From DAOUKH01 sp964291475 (GTDB lineage: Bacteria > Chloroflexota > Dehalococcoidia > SHYB01): a stretch of DNA of 64,000 nt. This document shows, in pieces, positions 7,937-16,183 of the stretch (position 1 is the first letter of the stretch; each line of letters begins with the position of its first letter). The notes under the pieces were generated by a model. The model saw only the letters and a list, made by a program, of their open reading frames with translations, searched no databases and was not told the DNA's origin. Both the position numbers and the translations under genes were made by a program. The stretch spans positions 1 through 64,000 of the forward strand of contig OZ220072.1 in the NCBI GenBank assembly GCA_964291475.2. The letters are read 5' to 3'.

Positions 7937-9208
7937 CTAGTTCTTGCCGAGGAAGCGGGCGAGGTTGTCGCGCATGATCTTCTTGACCACGTCGTCGGGC
8001 TGGCTCTTCAGCTGTGTGACGTACTGGATCGGGTCGGGGATGCCTTCTGAGTGCGGGAAGTCGGAGCCGAAGACGAGGCAGTCGGTGCCGATCACGTCGA
8101 TGGCGCGCTGCACGTTCTCCTCGGGGAACGGTGCGACCACGAAGCGGCTCTTGAAGAGCTCGCTGGGACGCATCGTGAGGTCGCCGCCCCACTTGGGCTT
8201 GCGACCTGCCAGGTGGGCGTGGTCGAGCTTGCGGATCCAGTACGGGACCCACGGCACGCCGAACTCGGCGATCAGCACGTTCAGGTTAGGGAAGCGGTTG
8301 AGCAGCCCGTGGAAGACCAGCATCGCCGTGGTCTCCATGATCGGGAAGTCGCTCCACTGCGTCAGCCACTGGAAGGCGTTGAAACCGGCGTACTGACCGT
8401 TCGGGTCTTCGCTCCACTCCGCGCCGCGGTGGTTCAGGGTTGCGCCGAGGTGGACGACGATGTTCAGGTCGGCCTCATTGGCGCGGGCCCAGAACGGGTC
8501 GAAGTACGGGTCGGCGGGAGATCGGCCGTAGGAACCCTTAGCGTTGAGGCCGACGAGCCGCGCGCCCTGCTTGATGCAGCGGTCGAGCTCCTCGACGGCG
8601 AGGTCGACGTCGTAGAGCGGGATGTAGCAGGGGGTGAAGATACGTTCCTGGTACGCGTAGCCCCAGTCTTCTTCGAGGTAGCGGTTCCACGCGCGGGCCG
8701 CCGCATAGCCGGCGGTGGCGTCGTGGTTCTGGAATGGCGCCTCGGCGCTGCTGCCCGCGTGGACCACGGCGGCCTGGACGCCCTGGGAGTCCATGAGCGC
8801 GAGACGCAGGTCGTGGTCCTCGAAGGCAGGCTCCATGTCGCGGTAGGTCTCCACGAGCTTGGCCAAGCCTTCCTTGTCGAGACCCTTGCCGGCGTTCATC
8901 TTGTTGAGCATGGCGCCGGGGACGGGAATGTCGCCCTTCATCTCGGGAAGCTCGAGAGGATTGGTGCCGCCGTGCAGGCCGACGGTGTGGAAGCCGAGCG
9001 TCTTCGCCTTGTGCTCATCCCCGACGAAGTCCGTGGTGGTCAGGTGCGTCTTGCCGCCGGGGAAGACTCGGTCGACGTACTTCTTCTCGAGGAAGCGGAC
9101 CTCGGCATCCTCGGGCGGGTAGATGTGGTTGTCGGCGTCGAAGGCCATGTAGGGCAGCTTCGCCTCGACCTCGGCCTGGTAGACGCCCCGTTCACCTGTG
9201 GTAGTCAT
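7937..9208 (-). CDS. Amidohydrolase-2 family protein
   Basis: About 423 aa, a TIM-barrel metal-dependent hydrolase/decarboxylase of the ACMSD-like amidohydrolase_2 family. Near the N-terminus DADNHIYPP takes the place of the usual metal-binding DxHxH region. Later come VVHLGA (barrel strand with His), ESG-like IAEFGVPWVPYWI, and the C-terminal FGSDFPHSEG containing the conserved metal-binding Asp. A longer frame exists, but the ATG near 9208 begins the family-like sequence and sits 30 nt below a perfect TATAAT. It is divergently transcribed from a CoA-transferase gene. The substrate is unknown; a role in degrading aromatic or cyclic acids is inferred from context. Confidence 0.8.
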   Translation of the reverse strand: MTTTGERGVYQAEVEAKLPYMAFDADNHIYPPEDAEVRFLEKKYVDRVFPGGKTHLTTTDFVGDEHKAKTLGFHTVGLHGGTNPLELPEMKGDIPVPGAMLNKMNAGKGLDKEGLAKLVETYRDMEPAFEDHDLRLALMDSQGVQAAVVHAGSSAEAPFQNHDATAGYAAARAWNRYLEEDWGYAYQERIFTPCYIPLYDVDLAVEELDRCIKQGARLVGLNAKGSYGRSPADPYFDPFWARANEADLNIVVHLGATLNHRGAEWSEDPNGQYAGFNAFQWLTQWSDFPIMETTAMLVFHGLLNRFPNLNVLIAEFGVPWVPYWIRKLDHAHLAGRKPKWGGDLTMRPSELFKSRFVVAPFPEENVQRAIDVIGTDCLVFGSDFPHSEGIPDPIQYVTQLKSQPDDVVKKIMRDNLARFLGKN

Positions 9209-9238
9209 GGGAACCCCCTCTGCAAGTGTCGCGCTCGC

Positions 9239-9244
9239 ATTATA
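9239..9244 (-). promoter_or_regulatory. -10 box for the amidohydrolase gene
   Basis: The minus strand reads TATAAT about 30 nt upstream of the start. No good -35 box is seen at the expected distance. On the plus strand, TATACT at 9322-9327 may serve the divergent CoA-transferase gene starting at 9361. Confidence 0.4.
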
Positions 9245-9360
9245 CGCGCGCGGTCCGCGCACGCACGCCAAATATACATGAGCGGGGATGCGAGCGCGAC
9301 ACCATACGGGCGGCCGCCGTCTATACTCTCCGCGTTCAAACCCTTTCGAGAATCGACTCC

Positions 9361-11788
9361 ATGCCCGAACGAGCACTTGCCGGCGTCCGCGTCCTCGACC
9401 TCAGCGACAGCATCGCCGGCGCCTACTGTACCCGGCTCCTCGCCGACCTCGGCGCGGAGGTGATCTTGGTGGAGCCGCCCGGCGGGCATCCCTTGCGGCG
9501 CACCGGGCCTTTTCCAGGCGACAAGCCCCACCCAGAGAAGAGCGGCCTCTTCCTCCACTTCTGCGCCAACAAGCGCAGCGCCGCCCTCGACCTCGTAACG
9601 CTCGAGGGACGCGCCCGCGTCCGCGCCCTCGCCGCCGAGGCCGACCTCGTTGTCGAGAGCCGCCCGCCATCTATTTCCGCGCCGGATGGGCTGGACCCCG
9701 CGTCGCTCATGGCGCTGAACGACCAGCTGGTGGTGACGTCGGTCACCGAGTTCGGTCTCACCGGCCCGTACAAAGACTGGCAGGGTGAGGAGATCGTCCA
9801 CTGGGCCATGGGCGGCTATATGCACTTCGTCGGGAGCGCCGACCGCGAGCCGCTGCTCACCCCCAACCACCAGGCACAGCAGCACGCCGGGGGTCAGGCC
9901 GCCATCGCCTCGCTCGTCGCGCTGCGCCGCGCCCGCCTCGACGGCGTCGGCCAGCACGTCGACCAGTCGGTCATGGAGGCCATGCTCGCCGCCCACAACT
10001 GGACGACCACCCACTGGGTTTTCTTGGGGGAGGAGCAAAAGCGCACCGGCTCCCAGCTCCTCCGCTGCAAGAACGGATGGGTACACTTCGAGGCGACCTC
10101 CCTCAACCCCAACTTCCTGTTGCTCGCCGGGCGGCCCGACCTGCTCGACGACCCCCGCTTCATCCCCGAGGGAGAATGGACGCCGGAGCGACGCGACGCC
10201 ATGCTCGACCTCCTCCGCGACTGGTGCGCCACGGTCACCAAGGAGGAGGCCTTCGAGCAGGCCCAGGAGCTCGGCCTGCCCGTCGCTCCCGCCTACGACG
10301 TCGCCGACCACATGGCGTCGCCCCACCTGCGGGCCCGCGGCTGGCCTACGACCGTTGAGCACCCCGCCGCCGGCGAGGTCGCGCTGCCGGGCTTTCCATA
10401 CCTGTTCTCGGAGACGCCGGCGTCGGTGCGGCGGCCCGCGCCCTTGCTCGGCGAGCACACCGGTGGCTGGAGCCCGCACCCATCGCGCTCGCAGACCGCT
10501 CCGGTCATTCCCCCACGCCCTCCAATCGAGTCGCCGGGGCCGCCCCGTGCGCCACTCGAAGGCATTCGCATCCTCGAGATCACGAACAACTGGGCCGGCC
10601 CGGTCACCTGCCGGATGCTCGGCGACCTCGGCGCGGAGGTCATCAAGATCGAGTCACCCACCCGGCTCGCCGCCCGCGTCGGCCAGTTCGCCGGCAATCA
10701 GGGCTTCGAGCGGTACTGGGACCGCTGCAGCTACTTCCTCGAAATGAACCGCAGCAAGTACGGCCTCTCCATCGACCTCTCGACCGCCCGCGGGCGGGAC
10801 ATCTTCCTCCGCCTCGTCGAGGACGCCGATATCGTCGTCGAAAACAACACCCCGCGCGTCATGCGCAACCTCGACCTGGAATACCCCGTGCTGAAGGCGG
10901 TCAACCCCGCGATCATCATGCTCTCGATCTCCGGCTTCGGGCAGACGGCGCCGGGCCGCGATTTCAGCGCCTTCGGCTCGAACATCGAGGCCGCCTGCGG
11001 CATCGCCTCACTGACCGGCTACGCCGGCGACGACCAGCCCTACAACACCACCAACTACTACGCCGACCCCATCGCCACGGTCCATGCCCCCGTCGCGCTC
11101 CTCGCCGCGCTGGAATACCGCGACGCCACCGGACGCGGTCAGTACATCGACATGGCCCTGAACGAGGGCGGCATCGTCTTCTGCTCGGAAGCGTTCATGG
11201 AGTACGGCCTTGCCGGACGCGTCCCCCAGCGCCGGGGCAACCGCCACCCGCGCTTCGCACCCCAGGGCGCCTACCCCTCCATGGGCGAGGATGCGTGGAT
11301 GGTGCTGACGGTGCGCTCCGACGGCGAGTGGAGCCGGCTGCGGGAGGTCGTCGGCGACCCGCGCCTCGACGACCCGCGCTTCGACTCGGTCGACGGCCGT
11401 CGCGCCGCCCACGACGAGATCGACGAGGTGCTTGGCGCGTGGAGCGCCGGCCTCGACCACTACGAATCGGCGCGGCGGCTCCAGGAGGCCGGCGTCCCCG
11501 CCGGGCCGGTGCTCGCCAACTGGGAGATGATCAGCGACCTCCACGCCCACGAGCGCGGCTTCTACGTGATGCTGCCCACCCGCCGCGTCGGAGCTTGGGT
11601 CCACAGCGGCATGCCCTGGCACTTCTCGCGGACGCCGGGCGTCATCCGCCGCGACAGCCCCGCCTACGGCGAGCACAACCGGCTGGTGCTGGAACGCCTG
11701 CTTGGGCATGAAGGCCGGCGAGATTGATGTCCTGTACCGCGACAGGGTCGTCGCCGAGGACCCGCCCGAGCGATACCTCCGGCGCTAG
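9361..11788 (+). CDS. Double-domain class III CoA-transferase (CaiB/BaiF), frameshifted near its 3' end
   Basis: As written the frame ends at 11727 (788 aa). Two complete CaiB/BaiF units follow each other: residues about 5-375 (GVRVLDLSDSIAGAYCTRLLADLGAEVI...) and 400-785 (GIRILEITNNWAGPVTCRMLGDLGAEVIKIE...). Both carry the GQxxD motif with the catalytic Asp (GQHVDQS and GQYIDMA). The enzyme would move CoA between carboxylic acids. After a GGG run at 11704-11706 the +1 frame reads GMKAGEIDVLYRDRVVAEDPP, the normal end of this family, and stops at 11788 in a CTAG shared with the convergent gene. A one-base insertion therefore seems to have cut the last 20-odd residues. Confidence 0.8.
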
Positions 11789-12566
11789 CCGCCGCCCTCG
11801 CGCTTCTCGATGGCGCGCTTGGCGCGCTCCTCGAAGCTCCCCGACATGCCGAACCATTTCATGGCCAGCTGCGCCCAGCGCAGGGCCTGGTCGCGGCTCA
11901 TGTCCTGGTTGCGGTCGAGGTGCGACAGGGTCAGCCGCACCCCCGCCGGGCTCATCGCCGCGATGGTCCGCGCCATCTCCAGCGCGCGGTCCATGACCTC
12001 CGCGCTGGGGTGCCTCGCGGTGGCGAAGCCGATGCGCTCCGCTTCCTCGGCGCCCACGACCTTGCCGGTGAGGACGATCTCCTTGGTCTTGGTCGTGCCG
12101 ACGAGGCGCGACCAGCGGGTGCTCGCGCCCCAGCCGCCGAGCCCGGTGCCGAGGTTCTTCAGGTGCCAATCGCTGATCTGCGCCGCCTCGCCCACCAACC
12201 GGAAGTCGCAGGCCAGGGCGAGCTCGACGCCGCCGGTGCTGCACACCCGTCAACGACGGCGATGGAAGGCTTGAGCATGTCGTCGATGTCGTTGGCGAGC
12301 TCGTAGCCGAGGCTACCCGCGGGGGCCAGTCCTTCGCCGGCGGCCTTGAGGTCGGCCCCTGCCGAGAAGCAGGGTCGCCCGTCGGCGCGCGGCGCGCCGG
12401 TCAGCAGCCAGACGTGGATGCGGTCGTCGGCCTCGATCTCCGCAACGGCCGCGGCCACCTCTTCAAGGATCGGCCGGTGCAGCGCGTTCAGCCGCTCCGG
12501 ACGGTTCAGCGTCACCACCGCGACGCCGTCCGCCGACTCCTCATACCTGATGAACTCGTATGCCAA
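11785..12566 (-). pseudogene. Enoyl-CoA hydratase/isomerase, split by a one-base frameshift
   Basis: The start MAYEFIRYEESADGVAVVTLNRPERLNAL (ATG at 12566) is a normal crotonase N-terminus and includes the oxyanion segment FSAGADLK. At 12246-12248 the frame shifts. The expected continuation CSTGGVELALACDFRLVGE, with the catalytic region and the rest of the fold, lies in another frame and runs to 11785. Restoring one G in the GGG run rejoins the halves into about 260 aa. It may be a real pseudogene or a sequencing error. The stop shares a CTAG with the CoA-transferase end. TATACT on the minus strand at 12599-12594 is a possible -10 box. Confidence 0.8.
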
Positions 12567-12580
12567 AGCGGCCTCCCGCG

Positions 12581-12796
12581 CTATCGTTCTCGCAGTATAG
12601 CGAGGATGCGTCGTTTGCTGACGGGTCTGGTGGTCAAGCCTTCGGCTATGGCCCCGGTTAGCGCTGCATCCGCCGTCTCGACCTTGACTTCAGCGGGATC
12701 TTCTAGGGTTAGTAGGATATCTTCCCCTTCCTCAAGGTCTAGGGGTTGCTCTGGGGCGATGATCCCCTTTGTGAATCTTGCATTGACGACCTTCAT
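12581..12796 (-). CDS. AF2212/DUF104-like antitoxin-type protein
   Basis: 71 aa. VVNARFTKGIIAPEQPLDLEEGEDILLTLEDP matches the small beta-rich DUF104 (AF2212-like) family, whose members are usually antitoxins of PIN-domain toxins. No toxin gene is adjacent, so it is an orphan or has another role. It lies between a HicB-like gene and the enoyl-CoA hydratase, all on the minus strand, with short gaps (32 and 14 nt). Confidence 0.6.
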   Translation of the reverse strand: MKVVNARFTKGIIAPEQPLDLEEGEDILLTLEDPAEVKVETADAALTGAIAEGLTTRPVSKRRILAILRER

Positions 12797-12828
12797 TGCT
12801 GGCTACCGCGCGGTAGTGCGGTCTCACC

Positions 12829-13035
12829 CTAGACATCCACGAGTTGCGCTGACGACCGGGGCTCTGGGATAGGTTGGCCGTCCTCGGCCAGCAATTCCAG
12901 GTGGGAGACGATGGCCTCTTGGATAAGCGCAGAGACCTCCTCCCTGGTATCCGCCACCGCGACGCATCCAGGCAGGTCGGGGACATAGGCCCCGTAGCTG
13001 GTAGGGCCCTCTTCAACAATGACGGTGTATCTCAT
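12829..13035 (-). CDS. HicB-family antitoxin-like protein
   Basis: 68 aa from ATG 13035. MRYTVIVEEGPTSYGAYVPD-LPGC followed by TREEVSALIQEAI is the partial RNase H-like fold of HicB. No HicA partner is present on either side and the protein lacks a C-terminal DNA-binding domain, so it belongs to the many solitary HicB proteins of unclear role. It follows serS by 17 nt and may be co-transcribed with it. Confidence 0.72.
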   Translation of the reverse strand: MRYTVIVEEGPTSYGAYVPDLPGCVAVADTREEVSALIQEAIVSHLELLAEDGQPIPEPRSSAQLVDV

Positions 13036-13052
13036 GAGCCCCGGGCGGCCCC

Positions 13053-14318
13053 CTAACCCGCCGCGATCCGCTCGAAGCCCGTGTACGGGTGCAGCGCCTC
13101 CGGCACCACGACCGAGCCGTCGGCCCGCTGGTTGTTTTCCAGGATGGCGATCATGATGCGGGGCAGGGCGAGGCCGGAGCCGTTGAGGGTGTGGGGGAAG
13201 GCGGGCCGGGCGCCCTGCTCGGTGCGGTAGCGGATGTTGGCGCGCCGCGCCTGGAAGTCGGTGCAGTTCGAGCAGCTGCTGACTTCGAGCCACTCCTGGC
13301 AACCCGCCGCCCAGACCTCGATGTCGTAGGACTCCGCGGCGGCGAAGCCGAGGTCGCCCGCGCAGAGTTGCAGCAGGCGGTGCGGCAGGCCGAGGGCGCC
13401 GGCGATGTCTTGCGCGTGGGCGACGAGGTCCTTGAGAGCGGCGGGCGAGTCCTCGGGCTCGACGATCTGGTACATCTCGACCTTGTCGAACTGGTGGCCG
13501 CGCTTCAGACCGCGGATGTCCTTGCCCGCCGACATCTTCTCGCGGCGGAAGCAGGCGGTGTAGGCGACGTGCTTCAGCGGCAGCGTGCCCGGAGGGAGGA
13601 TCTCGCCGCCGTAGAGCCCCGTGATCGGCACCTCGGCGGTGGGCACCATCCAGTAGTCCTCTTCGGCGTCGCGGTAGAGGTTGTCCCGGAACTTGGGCAG
13701 CTGCCCCGCGCCGAAGATCGTCTGCTCCCGCACCATGTAGGGCAGGTAGACCTCGGTGTAGCCGTGCCGGTCGATATGCCGGTCGAGCATCCACTGGATC
13801 AGGGCGCGCTGGAGCTTGGCGCCGGCGCCGGTGAGGGTGTAGAAGCGCGATCCTGATATGCGTTGGCCGCGCTCGAAGTCGAGGATGCCGAGGGCCTCGC
13901 CGATCTCCCAGTGCGGACGCGGTTCGAAGTCGAACGTGGGGAGGTCGGCGCCCTCGCTGAGCACGACGTTGCCGGCCTCGTCCTCACCGTCGGGGACGTT
14001 AGCCGCGGCGATGTTGGGCAGGCGGGCGAGGATCTCGTCGATCTCCGCCCCCAGCGCGCCGCTCTTTGATTCGAGGTCCTTGATGCGCTCGCCGACGCCG
14101 CGCATCTCCTCAATCAGCTCCGGCGGCTTGGGGTTCATGCGCGAGAGCTTCTTGCTCGTTTCGTTGCGGGCGGCGCGGAGCGTCTCCCCCTCCGTCATCA
14201 GGGCGCGGCGTTCGGCGTCGGCTTCGAGGAGGCGGTCGATGGGGGCGTCCTCGTGCCGCCGTGCCATCGCGGCGCGAACGGAGTCGGGGTCGCGGCGAAT
14301 CAGTTCGAGGGAGAGCAT
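13053..14318 (-). CDS. serS: Seryl-tRNA synthetase
   Basis: 421 aa, the usual length. The N-terminal helical arm (about 1-110) binds the long variable arm of tRNA-Ser. The class II catalytic core has motif 2 (CFRREKMSAGKDIRGLKRGHQF) and motif 3 (TLNGSGLALPRIMIAILEN). It charges tRNA-Ser with serine in the cytoplasm. Motif 2 deviates slightly from the common form (Lys/Gly before His-Gln-Phe). It is followed by greA upstream on the same strand. A tRNA-Ser gene lies 5 kb away, probably by coincidence. Confidence 0.96.
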   Translation of the reverse strand: MLSLELIRRDPDSVRAAMARRHEDAPIDRLLEADAERRALMTEGETLRAARNETSKKLSRMNPKPPELIEEMRGVGERIKDLESKSGALGAEIDEILARLPNIAAANVPDGEDEAGNVVLSEGADLPTFDFEPRPHWEIGEALGILDFERGQRISGSRFYTLTGAGAKLQRALIQWMLDRHIDRHGYTEVYLPYMVREQTIFGAGQLPKFRDNLYRDAEEDYWMVPTAEVPITGLYGGEILPPGTLPLKHVAYTACFRREKMSAGKDIRGLKRGHQFDKVEMYQIVEPEDSPAALKDLVAHAQDIAGALGLPHRLLQLCAGDLGFAAAESYDIEVWAAGCQEWLEVSSCSNCTDFQARRANIRYRTEQGARPAFPHTLNGSGLALPRIMIAILENNQRADGSVVVPEALHPYTGFERIAAG

Positions 14319-14371
14319 GGCTTCTCGATCGGAGTGGACGACGGAGGGAGCACGTGAGGGGTGTGCGAGGG

Positions 14372-14836
14372 TCAGGCGACCTTGAGCACCTTAATCTTGG
14401 TTGCGCCGGCGGGGGCCGCGACGCGGGCGGCGTCGCCGGAACGTTTGCCGAGGATGGCCTTGCCGATCGGACTCTCGTTGGAGATGCGGCCCGCCCTGGG
14501 GTCGGCTTCCAGGTGGCCCACGATGGTGTAGGTCTCCTCGGCGCCGTCCTCGTGCTGCACGGTCACCGTCGACCCGATGGCCGCGCGCTGCGTCACCCGA
14601 TCGTGGCGGGCAACCTGCGCGTGCTTAAGGATGTTCTCGATTTCGAGGATGCGGCCTTCGATCTTTGCCCGCTCCACGACGGCGTCGTCCACCAGGGCGT
14701 CGCCGGTGACCTCGAGGTCGCGGGCGGCATGCAGCTTGCGTCCGACCTCGGCCCTACGCCGGTTGCGCAGATCTTCGAGCTCTTCGTGCAGCCTGGCCAT
14801 GCCCTGGGGAGTAAGGAAGACAGGTTCTTGGGTCAT
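14372..14836 (-). CDS. greA: Transcription elongation factor GreA
   Basis: 154 aa from ATG 14836 (an upstream in-frame start at 14851 would add five residues). An N-terminal coiled coil (about 10-75) contains the acidic tip region, here GDALVDDAVVE, somewhat unlike the usual GDLSENAEY. The C-terminal FKBP-like domain has ISNESPIGKAILGKRSGD, the signature of GreA/GreB. It reactivates backtracked RNA polymerase by stimulating transcript cleavage. It is placed between folD and serS. Confidence 0.9.
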   Translation of the reverse strand: MTQEPVFLTPQGMARLHEELEDLRNRRRAEVGRKLHAARDLEVTGDALVDDAVVERAKIEGRILEIENILKHAQVARHDRVTQRAAIGSTVTVQHEDGAEETYTIVGHLEADPRAGRISNESPIGKAILGKRSGDAARVAAPAGATKIKVLKVA

Positions 14837-14977
14837 AAGGCCAGCCCTCACCCTGTCCGCTCCCGTCGAAAGGGAGCAGGCGGCGCGATGCTCATTCCAA
14901 AGGAGGGAATACGGCGGCGCGCCCCGACGGTAACCAAAATTATAGGTTCGGGCGCTTGCCTTTGTAAAGCAGAGGGC

Positions 14978-15886
14978 CTAGGAAAGGGCGGCGGGCCGGG
15001 ATGCGAGAGAGGCGCGCCGTGCCGCCTGCACCGTGTTGTCGACCAGCATCGCAACCGTGACCGGGCCGACCCCGCCCGGCACGGGCGTGATCATCGAGGC
15101 GACTTCCTTCACCTCGTCGAAGTCGACGTCGCCGACGAGGCGGTAGCCTCGCTTCGCAGATGGGTCGGGCACGCGGTTGATGCCGACGTCGACGACTACG
15201 GTGCCGGGGCGGACCATGTCGGCCTTCACCCACTGCGGGTCGCCCGTGGCGATCACCAGAATGTCGCCCTTGCGCATGAGCGAGCCGATGTCGTGGGTGT
15301 GCGTGTGGCAGAGGATGATCGTGGAGTTGGCGGCGTGCTTGACTTCCTGAGACAAGAGGAGAGCGAGCGGCTTGCCCACGATGTTGCTCCTCCCGCAGAT
15401 GACGACCGTCTTGCCGTCCGGGTCGACGCCCAGGTGGAGCAGCATGCGGAGGATGCCTGCCGGCGTCGCGGGGACGAAGCCGGGCCGGCCCACGGCGAGC
15501 AGCCCCATGTTCGTCGGATGCAGGCCGTCGACGTCCTTGGCCGGGTCAAGAGCCTCGATGATGGGGAACGGGTCGAGGTGCGGCGGCAACGGGAGCTGGA
15601 CGAGGATGCCGTGGAAGGATTCTTCGTTGTTGAGGGAGCGGATCAGGTCGAGGAGGTCGCGGTGGGTCGACGAAGACGGCAGTGTGAAGACGCGGCTGTC
15701 CACACCCACCCGGCCGCACGCCTTGATCTTGTTCCGGACGTAGACGTGGGAGGCGGGGTCGTCGCCGACGAGCACGGCGGCGAGTCCGGGGTTGATGCCT
15801 TCCTCGCGGAGCGCGGCGACGTCCCTGGCGGCCTCGTCGAGAATGGCCGCGGCGATGGCCTTGCCGTCAATCAGGGAAGCAGTCAT
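14978..15886 (-). CDS. folD: Methylenetetrahydrofolate dehydrogenase/cyclohydrolase
   Basis: About 302 aa. Signatures are YVRNKIKACGRVGV (with the catalytic Lys in YxxxK), ILVQLPLP, KDVDGLHPTN, the Rossmann motif VICGRSNIVGKPLA and the C-terminal PGGVGPVT. The bifunctional enzyme interconverts methylene-, methenyl- and formyl-tetrahydrofolate with NADP, supplying one-carbon units. The start MTASLIDGK at 15886 is preferred over the one three codons upstream. greA follows after a gap of about 140 nt. Confidence 0.96.
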   Translation of the reverse strand: MTASLIDGKAIAAAILDEAARDVAALREEGINPGLAAVLVGDDPASHVYVRNKIKACGRVGVDSRVFTLPSSSTHRDLLDLIRSLNNEESFHGILVQLPLPPHLDPFPIIEALDPAKDVDGLHPTNMGLLAVGRPGFVPATPAGILRMLLHLGVDPDGKTVVICGRSNIVGKPLALLLSQEVKHAANSTIILCHTHTHDIGSLMRKGDILVIATGDPQWVKADMVRPGTVVVDVGINRVPDPSAKRGYRLVGDVDFDEVKEVASMITPVPGGVGPVTVAMLVDNTVQAARRASLASRPAALS

Positions 15887-16183
15887 GCGTCCCACCGGAG
15901 CGCGGCGCTCGTGGATGCTGGGGACGAGTACGGCGGGAGGGGCGAAGGTCGGCGCACGGCCTCTAGTGTACCCGATGATCCCCGATGGTGGAATAGGGAT
16001 CGACGCTCCATTTCAAGAATCAGTTTTCCTCTTTCCCGCTTGTCGAGTGGCAGCAGAGGCATGTTCCCTTGCTTGGGGGGTACCCGAAATGCGCCGGTAC
16101 TAGGGTCGGCAAGGGAATGAGCATAAAGAGGGCCTCGCTCATCCGTCTCTGCCGCCGCCGGCCCTTGCTTGCGGCCGATTGAG
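15887..16183. other. Intergenic stretch between folD and the lipoprotein gene
   Basis: About 300 nt. The upstream region of folD is GC-rich, and the part near 15990-16060 is AT-richer. I see no convincing gene, RNA or terminator. Confidence 0.4.

Noticed and set aside
8051..9463. A 470-codon plus-strand frame opposite the amidohydrolase
   Set aside because: Composition is Val/Glu/Arg-biased as expected for the reverse of a GC-rich gene and no motif is seen.
12829..13794. A 321-codon minus-strand frame extending HicB upstream
   Set aside because: The upstream part is a shadow of serS; only the last 68 codons from the ATG at 13035 look like a real protein.
13053..14318. A functional link between serS and the nearby tRNA-Ser used by the element
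   Set aside because: They are 5 kb apart and separated by unrelated genes; proximity alone is not evidence.
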